Assembly: GCA_945947925.1 (NCBI GenBank)
Contig: CAMEZU010000122.1
Location: 1 to 5,882, forward strand
Direction of reading: 5' to 3'
Length of the DNA stretch: 5,882 nucleotides
Source: an uncultured Verrucomicrobiota bacterium
GTDB lineage: Bacteria; Verrucomicrobiota; Kiritimatiellia; RFP12; UBA1067
Every line of letters starts with the position of its first letter. Position 1 is the stretch's first letter. The notes under the pieces are model-generated. The model saw nothing but the letters and a program-made list of their open reading frames with translations, did no database searches and was not told where the DNA came from. Of this stretch, positions 1 to 5,353 are shown one piece after another. The translations under genes were made by a program, and so were the position numbers.

Positions 1-247
1 AGCGGATGACGTCCATCTCCCGCAGGAAACGCGCCTTGAGTCCGTGCGACTCGTCCGCCAGCAGCTTCAGCGCCCCTTCCCCGCCGAAGCGCGTGCTGAC
101 GACGCGATAGACCTCGGAGGACCGTCCCGCGCCGAGATAGGCCTCGATGCGCCACCCGTCGATCACCCGGCCGAGCGTCAGCCGTCCGCGCGAGGCGGAG
201 TCGGCCGGACGGGCGGCAAGCAGGCTCTCGAGGTTGAGGTCCGTCAT
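1..247 (-). CDS. Ser/Thr protein kinase (Hanks type), N-terminal 82 residues, cut by window edge
   Basis: Reading the minus strand from the ATG at 247-245 gives an open frame of 82 codons to the window edge. After about 28 residues it reads IDGWRIEAYLGAGRSSEVYR, which is the first strand and glycine-rich ATP loop of a Hanks-type kinase (G39-x-G41-x-x-S44-x-V46-Y47). Next come A-L-K61-L-L, the VAIK-type lysine that positions ATP phosphates, and F-L-R-E77-M, the expected helix-C glutamate that pairs with it. The catalytic HRD and DFG motifs would lie outside the window, so activity and any sensor or membrane domain cannot be judged. The start codon overlaps the helicase stop by one base (TGATG). 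No good Shine-Dalgarno sequence precedes it, so translation probably depends on reinitiation after the helicase. The family assignment rests on three correctly spaced motifs; the target is unknown. Confidence 0.85.
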   Translation of the reverse strand, partial: MTDLNLESLLAARPADSASRGRLTLGRVIDGWRIEAYLGAGRSSEVYRVVSTRFGGEGALKLLADESHGLKARFLREMDVIR

Positions 248-249
248 CA
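245..249 (-). other. TGATG stop/start overlap, helicase to kinase
   Basis: The helicase stop TGA (249-247) and the kinase ATG (247-245) share one base. The 12 bases before the ATG contain no purine-rich Shine-Dalgarno sequence; the nearest, AAGAAGA, is about 13 bases away. This arrangement is typical of termination-reinitiation coupling, so kinase output is inferred to follow helicase translation. Confidence 0.75.
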
Positions 250-2394
250 GTGACGCCAGGTCTTCTTGATGATCGTCGTCGGCTTCGGCGTCGTCCTGCG
301 CGAGGACGAGCCCGTGCCATAGGAGTATTGCGGACGGTCCGAGCCGTAGCCGGGACGTCCCGCCCCGTAGCCGCCGCCATAGCCGCCGCCATAGCCGCCG
401 GAGAATCCGCCGTAACCGCCGGACGGACGGCTGTAGCCGCCGCCCGCGTAACCGTCGGGCAACGCCATCACGCGCTTGACCTGCACAAGCTCCGACGGGA
501 TCTCCTTGACGAACATCGAGGGATCGACCGGGAACATCCCGCCGTCGGACATCTTGCGCATCTGCGGACAGAAGAGGTAGAGATGGTCCTTCGCACGCGT
601 CACGACCACGTAGAAGAGGCGGCGCTCCTCGTCGGGACGTCCCTCCTCCACGGCCTTGGCGGACGGGAACAGCCCCTCGCTGCACCACGGCACGAGCACG
701 ACGGGCCATTCCATGCCCTTCGCCTGGTGGATGGTCGACAGCGTCACGCGGTCCGCGTCGGGATCGTTCTTCTTCGCGTCCAGGTTCGTCAGCAGCGCCA
801 CGTCCTGCAGGAAGCCCTCGAGTCCGTTCTCCGCTCCCGCGATCTGCGCAGCCAGTTCCTGCACGTCCTCGAGGCGGTCCTCGGCGTCCTGCTCCTCCCA
901 CTGCTCGCGCAGATGGTCCTCGTAGAAGAAGTCCGCGAAGTCAGAAACAAGCTCGCCGACCTCGTTCTCCTGCAGATGCTCCTCCGCCTGCTCGAAGCAG
1001 GTGCAGAGCCCCGGCCAGACGGGCTGGGCCTTCTTCGCGAGCAGCTTGCCGAGCGCCTCGCGGTCCTCCTTGCGCTTGCCGTCGAACTGGCGCCCGAGCT
1101 TCTCCCAGTACTTCTTCGCGCTCGTCTCTCCGACGCCGGGCAGAAGCGTCGCGAATCGGATGAACGAGAGCTCGTCCGTCGGATTCACGAGAATGCGCAG
1201 ATAACAGAGGACGTCCTTCGTGTGGATCTGCTCGAAGACGCCGACGCCGGACGTGATGCGGAACGGCACCTTCATGCGCGCGAGCGTCATCTGCACGTCG
1301 ATGGACTGGAAATGGCTGCGGTAGAGAACCGCGATGTCGCTGTAGCGGTAGCCGAGCTGATGGGACTCGTTGACGAGCCGCATGATCTCCTGTCCCTGCG
1401 CCTTGCCGTCGTACACCTTGTACAGCCAGGGCTTCTCGCCGCCGCCCGAGCGGAACGGACGCAGCGTCTTCTCGAACTGTCCGGGGGAATCCTTCATGAC
1501 GACGTTCGCAACATCGAGAACGCCCGGGACGGACCGGTAGTTCCGCTCGAGCTTGATGATCCGGCAGCCGTCCCAGCGCTTCGGAAACTCGAGGATGTTC
1601 TCGATCTGCGCGCCGCGCCAGGTGTAGATGCACTGGAAGTCGTCGCCCACCGCGAGGATGTTGCGGTGCTTCGCCGCGAGGATGTCCGTGAACTCGGCCT
1701 GGAGTCCGTTCGTATCCTGGTACTCGTCGACGAGCACGTAGAGGAAGTGCTCCTGCAGGAGCTCGCGGACGCGATCCTGCGTCTTGAGGAGCTTGAGTCC
1801 GTTCACGAGCAGGTCGTCAAAGTCCATCGAATTGAGCTCGCGCTTGCGCGCGTCGTACTTCTCGGCGATCGCGACGATCTGCTCGGGCGTGAAGCCCGCA
1901 GCCTTCGTCTGCCAGCGCTGCGCGATGAAGCCGACGGGCTTCTGCTCGTTCGCCGCCTCGCTGATCATCTTTGCGATCAGCTCCTTCTTCGGGAAGTCCT
2001 TCGGATCGGCGACGTTCGCCTTGATGATGTCCCCGAGGATCTTCTTCTGATCCTCCTCGTCGATGATCTGGAAGCCGGGCTGGTAGCCGAGGAAGGATCC
2101 GTAGCGGCGCAAAAACCGCGCGCAGATCGAGTGGAACGTGCCGGACCAGATGGTCGACACCTCGGGACCAACCACCTTCTCGGCGCGCTCGAGCATCTCG
2201 CGCGCGGCGCGGTTCGTGAACGTCAGGAGAAGAATGCGGTCGGCGGGGACGCCCTGCTCGACGAGATACGCGACGCGATGGACGAGCGTCCGGGTCTTGC
2301 CCGTGCCGGCCGCCGCGAGGACGAGGATCGGTCCGTCGCCAGCGGTCGCGGCGGCGCACTGTTCGGGATTGAGAAGCTTGGAAAAGTCAGTCAT
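247..2394 (-). CDS. UvrD/PcrA-like superfamily 1A DNA helicase with Gly/Tyr-rich C-terminal tail
   Basis: This 715-residue protein is an ATP-driven 3'-5' DNA translocase/helicase of the UvrD/PcrA/Rep group, which act in the cytoplasm in repair, replication restart and clearing of proteins from DNA. All signature motifs are present in order: Q-motif LNPEQ (8-12), Walker A AAAGTGKT (27-34), Ia LLTFTNRAA (56-64), Ib SGTFHSICARFLRRY (84-98), Walker B/II VDEYQDTN (222-229), III GDDFQCIYTWRGA (250-262), IV LERNYRS (282-288), V TIHQAKGMEW (554-563) and VI EERRLFYVVVTRAK (589-602). Small departures are C255 in motif III, where Ser or Ala is common, and VVVTR in motif VI, where VAMTR is common. Past residue 648 there is no sign of the usual C-terminal Tudor-like element; a Gly/Tyr-rich tail and a basic end (SRRTTPKPTTIIKKTWRH) take its place. 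The ATG at 2394 is chosen over an upstream in-frame start because AAAGGAG sits 5 bases before it and the protein then begins directly at the Q-motif region. It overlaps the peptidase stop by 4 bases (ATGA). The exact ortholog (uvrD, pcrA or a paralog) is uncertain. Confidence 0.95.
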   Translation of the reverse strand: MTDFSKLLNPEQCAAATAGDGPILVLAAAGTGKTRTLVHRVAYLVEQGVPADRILLLTFTNRAAREMLERAEKVVGPEVSTIWSGTFHSICARFLRRYGSFLGYQPGFQIIDEEDQKKILGDIIKANVADPKDFPKKELIAKMISEAANEQKPVGFIAQRWQTKAAGFTPEQIVAIAEKYDARKRELNSMDFDDLLVNGLKLLKTQDRVRELLQEHFLYVLVDEYQDTNGLQAEFTDILAAKHRNILAVGDDFQCIYTWRGAQIENILEFPKRWDGCRIIKLERNYRSVPGVLDVANVVMKDSPGQFEKTLRPFRSGGGEKPWLYKVYDGKAQGQEIMRLVNESHQLGYRYSDIAVLYRSHFQSIDVQMTLARMKVPFRITSGVGVFEQIHTKDVLCYLRILVNPTDELSFIRFATLLPGVGETSAKKYWEKLGRQFDGKRKEDREALGKLLAKKAQPVWPGLCTCFEQAEEHLQENEVGELVSDFADFFYEDHLREQWEEQDAEDRLEDVQELAAQIAGAENGLEGFLQDVALLTNLDAKKNDPDADRVTLSTIHQAKGMEWPVVLVPWCSEGLFPSAKAVEEGRPDEERRLFYVVVTRAKDHLYLFCPQMRKMSDGGMFPVDPSMFVKEIPSELVQVKRVMALPDGYAGGGYSRPSGGYGGFSGGYGGGYGGGYGAGRPGYGSDRPQYSYGTGSSSRRTTPKPTTIIKKTWRH
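304..453 (-). repeat. Gly/Tyr-rich low-complexity coding repeat at helicase C-terminus
   Basis: This stretch encodes helicase residues 648-697. Residues 648-695 hold 22 Gly and 9 Tyr in 48 positions, as GGY/GGYGG units with scattered Arg, Ser and one Phe. At DNA level the core is a 12-base in-frame unit, ccgccgccatag on the plus strand, present as two exact tandem copies at 371-382 and 383-394 with degenerate copies on both sides. Being a multiple of three, the unit can change copy number without a frameshift. The tail is likely disordered. Its role is unknown; nucleic-acid or partner binding is an inference from composition only. Confidence 0.85.
2391..2394 (-). other. ATGA start/stop overlap, peptidase to helicase
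   Basis: The helicase ATG (2394-2392) and the peptidase TGA (2393-2391) overlap as ATGA, the classic translational-coupling arrangement. The helicase also has its own strong Shine-Dalgarno sequence inside the end of the peptidase gene, so both reinitiation and direct loading are possible. Confidence 0.9.
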
Positions 2395-5336
2395 TTCGTC
2401 TCCTTTGACTTTGACGGGACAATCGGCTCGACGCGGTCGAGCGCACAGCTGTCGAGAATGGACTTCGCGCCCACGACGCACAAGACGCCGTTCGTGACGG
2501 CGGCGTCAAGCTCGTCCGCCACCTTGAGGAGCGCCGCCGGCGTGACGGACAGCACCTCGCGCCGCGTGCGCTGCAGGTCCTCGGGCGTGCGTCCCGCGAA
2601 ATGGCGCTCGGCCAGCACGGCGTCCACCTCGGCCTTCGGCGAGCGGTAGGGCTCGAGCGTGCCGATCGAGGCGACCTGGAACTTCTCGAAGGACTGCTTG
2701 GACGCAACGAAATCCCGCAGGGCTTGTCCCGCCTTGAGGAACGCCTGACGGGCGCCGGCGGGATTCGGATCGCGGTAGCTGCGGAAGACGACGTTGCCGC
2801 TCTGGGACACGAAGTGACTCGCCCCGTACGCGCCGCCCTTCACGCGCACGGCGTTCCAGAGGTGGTCGAGCGAAACGATGCGTCCCGCGACGAGATGCTC
2901 GCCGCGACGCTGCTGCCCGGACGGCAGATGCGCGCCCAGCGCGGAGAACGCGATGGTGCCCGGAATCTCGAAGCCCTCGGAAACGGCGGGCGCAGGCGGA
3001 GTCCTGACGGCGTGCTGCGCCGGCGACGGCGCAACGGCGCCCCGTGCGGGAACGGACCGGATCAGGTCGGCGACAAAGGCATCGGTGGCCCCGGCGGTCG
3101 CGGTCACGGTCAGACGCTCGCGCACAAAGACCTTCTTCGCCAGGGCGGCAAAATCGGTCGTGCGCGCCGGCTCCTGCAGGCGGCGGATCTGATCGATCCC
3201 CTCCAGGAGTTCGGCCTGGCGCGCCGACTTGGAGAAGCCGCGCACCGCCCGGCGCATGGCGAAGGAATCGCCGCTCCTGCTCACGGCGCGCTCCAGGTGC
3301 TCGCGCACCTGCGTGCGCAGGTCCGCAATGGCGCGGGCGTCGTCAAAGGATGTCTCGAACAGGATTTCGGGCACGAGCGCAAGGACCTCGTCCTGGCGAC
3401 GGTTGAGGGCGGAGACGTTGACGGTGAGCCAGGTGCCGCGGAGAGAGGCGGACGGATCGAGCGAGAAGTCGCCGAACGTGCCGTCGATCGCCGTCTGGAG
3501 ATCGGCGGCTGAGCGCTTCGCGGTGCGGAGCTGTCCGACAAGGGACGCCAGAAGCGGCAGGTCGCGCAATTCGTCATCGGAGAGGTCGTCGACCTTGAAG
3601 CTGAGGCGCAGGTAGAAGAGTCCCTCGACATCGACGTCGGGACGGAGCACCGTGACGCCGTCCGTCACGCTCGTCGCGCACGGCGTCACGCGTCCCTCGA
3701 GCGGAACGTCGGCAACCCGCAGGCGCGGCAGCGTCGCGAGGTCCTCAGGACGGTCCGCAGCGGACTGGCGCTTCTTGAGGGCGAAGGCCCCTTCCGTCAG
3801 GCGCGTCAGCTCCTCGAGCGGCAGGGATTCGCGGAACGCCGCCAGCTTCTCCGCCTCGGCCTTGGCGCGCTCGGCGCCGAGGGTCGCGGACGGCAGCAGC
3901 GTCAGCTCGGCGCGGTGCGGATTCGCAAGGACGAAGCGCTCGAGACAGGACTCGAAGAGGCGGTCGCCGAGCTTGGCGCGGACGGCGGAAAAGAGCTCGC
4001 TGAAACGGAAGGCGTCTGCCGGATTGCCGTCTTGGATCCAGCCGTCCATCGCGAGGTTCATGAGGACGATGCCCTTCGGGGAGCGGCCCGTGTCAAGTTC
4101 GAGGCGCTGGAACTCGAGCTTGTCGAGAATGGCGAGCAGGCGCTTGCGGTCAAGTCCCTCGCGGCAGGCCTTCTCGAAGGTCTCGCGGATGACGCGGCGG
4201 CAGGCATCGGCCCGGTCCGGGGTCGTGTTGCGGACCGTGACGCAGGCCATCAGCTGCTTGAACGAGGTCGCGTAGAAGTCGACGTCGTCACAGAGCCCCG
4301 CGTCCAGCAGGGCCTTCTTGAGCGGGGACTCGTTGGTGCCGGTGAAGTAGTCGGAAAGCACGTCGAAGACGAGCTGCGTCTCGCGGTCCGCGAAGGACGA
4401 GAAGACCCAGCCGTCCTTGAGGATGACGCGGCGGTCCTCGACAGCGCTTTCGTAACGGACCGATTCCCGGCGCGCGACGGGACGCTGAAGCGGAATCTGC
4501 GACTTCACTTCGACGCGGTCGTAGCGGGAAAGGACGCGGTCGAGCTGGGCGAGGACGGACGCGAGGTCGAGGTCGCCGTCCAGGAAGATGCGGGCGTTCG
4601 ACGGATGATAGTGCTTCGCGTAGAACGCCCTGAAGGCATCAAAGGTGAGCTCCGGGATATGCGCGGGATCGCCGCCGGAAACGAAGCCGTAGCAGGTGTC
4701 GGGGAAGAGGAGTCGCTTGAGTCCGTGGAACGCGAGGGTGTCGGGACTTGCGAAGGCGCCCTTCATCTCGGAGTAGACGACGCCCGAGCGCGTCAGCGAA
4801 CCGTCCCCTGCGGCCTCGTAGTGCCAGCCCTCCTGGTCCAGCACCCAGGGTTCGCGGACGCAGCGCGGATCGAAGACGGCGTCAAGATAGACCTCGATGA
4901 GATTGGAGAAGTCCCTCGCGTTGCGGGTCGAGACGGGGTAGCAGGTGCGGTCCGGCCACGTGGACGCGTTGAGGTAGGTCGCCATCGAGCTCTTGAGCAG
5001 CTCGACGAACGGCTCCTTGACGGGGAAGCGTCCCGAGCCGCAGAGGACGGAATGCTCGAGGATGTGCGCCACGCCCGTATCGTCCTCGGGCGGCGTGCGG
5101 AAGGCGATGCCGAAGGTCTTGTTCTCCTCGGCGCGGGCGAGCCAGACGAGGTCCGCCCCGTTCTTCTCGTACGTCATCCGCACGAACCGCGCGCGGATGT
5201 CCGGCAGCTCCTCGACCGTCCGGACGACAAAACCCTGCAGACGGTCGCCCGTCTGCAGGGTCACGCGCGGCAACTCGGTCGCCGCACACGCACATCCGAC
5301 AAAAACCATCGCCATCAGCACCAATTCCCGTCTCAT
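2391..5336 (-). CDS. Exported M16C zinc metallopeptidase, presequence protease (PreP)-like
   Basis: This 981-residue protein belongs to the insulinase/pitrilysin superfamily, subfamily M16C, whose members enclose and degrade unfolded peptides in a two-halved chamber. The inverted zinc motif HILEH (91-95) gives two His ligands and the catalytic Glu. The third ligand is expected to be E190 in VVYSEMKGAF. The surrounding text (SVLCGSGRFPVKEPFVELLK, then YPDRTCYP-like WPDRTCYP) is characteristic of PreP. In the C-terminal half, VRVKGGAYG supplies the conserved substrate-binding Arg831 and Tyr837 pair, followed by SYRDPN. The length suits a full single-chain M16C enzyme, including the middle M16C-associated region. 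The N-terminus, MRRELVLMAMVFVGCACA, is a signal peptide with possible signal peptidase I cleavage after ACA; FVGC is a weak lipobox-like alternative. It is therefore probably periplasmic or membrane-anchored, whereas family members are usually cytosolic or organellar. The ATG at 5336 is preferred over the GTG at 5357 because GAGGGA lies 9 bases upstream and the signal peptide is then compact. Confidence 0.95.
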   Translation of the reverse strand: MRRELVLMAMVFVGCACAATELPRVTLQTGDRLQGFVVRTVEELPDIRARFVRMTYEKNGADLVWLARAEENKTFGIAFRTPPEDDTGVAHILEHSVLCGSGRFPVKEPFVELLKSSMATYLNASTWPDRTCYPVSTRNARDFSNLIEVYLDAVFDPRCVREPWVLDQEGWHYEAAGDGSLTRSGVVYSEMKGAFASPDTLAFHGLKRLLFPDTCYGFVSGGDPAHIPELTFDAFRAFYAKHYHPSNARIFLDGDLDLASVLAQLDRVLSRYDRVEVKSQIPLQRPVARRESVRYESAVEDRRVILKDGWVFSSFADRETQLVFDVLSDYFTGTNESPLKKALLDAGLCDDVDFYATSFKQLMACVTVRNTTPDRADACRRVIRETFEKACREGLDRKRLLAILDKLEFQRLELDTGRSPKGIVLMNLAMDGWIQDGNPADAFRFSELFSAVRAKLGDRLFESCLERFVLANPHRAELTLLPSATLGAERAKAEAEKLAAFRESLPLEELTRLTEGAFALKKRQSAADRPEDLATLPRLRVADVPLEGRVTPCATSVTDGVTVLRPDVDVEGLFYLRLSFKVDDLSDDELRDLPLLASLVGQLRTAKRSAADLQTAIDGTFGDFSLDPSASLRGTWLTVNVSALNRRQDEVLALVPEILFETSFDDARAIADLRTQVREHLERAVSRSGDSFAMRRAVRGFSKSARQAELLEGIDQIRRLQEPARTTDFAALAKKVFVRERLTVTATAGATDAFVADLIRSVPARGAVAPSPAQHAVRTPPAPAVSEGFEIPGTIAFSALGAHLPSGQQRRGEHLVAGRIVSLDHLWNAVRVKGGAYGASHFVSQSGNVVFRSYRDPNPAGARQAFLKAGQALRDFVASKQSFEKFQVASIGTLEPYRSPKAEVDAVLAERHFAGRTPEDLQRTRREVLSVTPAALLKVADELDAAVTNGVLCVVGAKSILDSCALDRVEPIVPSKSKETK
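2400..2406 (-). promoter_or_regulatory. Ribosome binding site of the helicase gene
   Basis: The minus strand reads AAAGGAG followed by ACGAA and the ATG at 2394, a near-ideal Shine-Dalgarno sequence with 5-base spacing. It fixes the helicase start at 2394 in preference to an in-frame start 29 codons upstream, which would lie deep in the peptidase gene and add a non-helicase-like Arg-rich leader. Confidence 0.85.
2426..2442 (-). other. Small inverted repeat just upstream of helicase RBS
   Basis: GCTCGAC (2426-2432) and GTCGAGC (2436-2442) form a perfect 7-bp stem with a 3-base loop, about 20 bases before the helicase Shine-Dalgarno sequence and inside the last codons of the peptidase gene. 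A second GTCGAG at 2451-2456 could pair with the same left arm instead. No U-run follows, so it is not an intrinsic terminator. It may be chance in G+C-rich coding DNA. Confidence 0.35.
5229..5261 (-). other. Strong intragenic hairpin with GNRA loop and short U-run, early in the peptidase gene
   Basis: On the minus strand ACCCTGCAGACGG (5261-5249) pairs perfectly with CCGTCTGCAGGGT (5244-5232) across a GCGA loop (5248-5245), giving a 13-bp stem capped by a GNRA tetraloop. The last T of the stem and the next three bases form TTTT, followed by GTCGTCC, which resembles a weak intrinsic terminator. It lies 75-104 bases after the start codon and encodes residues 26-35 (TLQTGDRLQG), just after the signal peptide. 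The encoded residues look normal for the family, so the structure is superimposed on coding sequence. A function as attenuator, pause site or mRNA structure is inferred, not shown. Confidence 0.6.
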
Positions 5337-5345
5337 CGGACTGCG

Positions 5346-5351
5346 TCCCTC
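5346..5351 (-). promoter_or_regulatory. Ribosome binding site of the M16C peptidase
   Basis: GAGGGA on the minus strand lies 9 bases before the ATG at 5336 and begins 2 bases after the GH3 stop codon (5356-5354). It decides the start. The alternative GTG at 5357 has only an AAGGAG about 14 bases upstream, and would add MNEGRSP before the basic end of the signal peptide. Confidence 0.7.
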
Positions 5352-5353
5352 AT

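Noticed and set aside
359..450. Repeats near the left end considered as a CRISPR array or intergenic repeat element
   Set aside because: The units are 12 bases, contiguous without spacers, in frame, and encode the Gly/Tyr tail of the helicase.
2395..2481. N-terminal extension of the helicase to an upstream in-frame start
   Set aside because: The extra 29 residues are not helicase-like and overlap the peptidase gene extensively. The strong AAAGGAG at 2400-2406 points to the ATG at 2394.
250..2649. Long plus-strand open frame (799 codons) opposite the helicase and the peptidase 3' end
   Set aside because: Its translation is Arg/Leu/Ala/Val-rich with no recognisable domain, and it lies antisense to a helicase with every family motif intact. 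It is a shadow of high-G+C codon use.
5187..5226. Short palindromes ccgcgcgcgg (5187-5196) and cgtccggacg (5217-5226)
   Set aside because: Ten-base palindromes made of CG-rich words are expected often in DNA of this composition, and they have no loop, spacing or context suggesting a protein site.
5333..5353. Six-codon minus-strand ORF (ATG 5353 to TGA 5333, MRDAVR) between the GH3 stop and the peptidase start
   Set aside because: It bridges the two genes neatly but has only a distant AAGGAG upstream and overlaps the peptidase RBS. Too short to distinguish from chance without conservation data.
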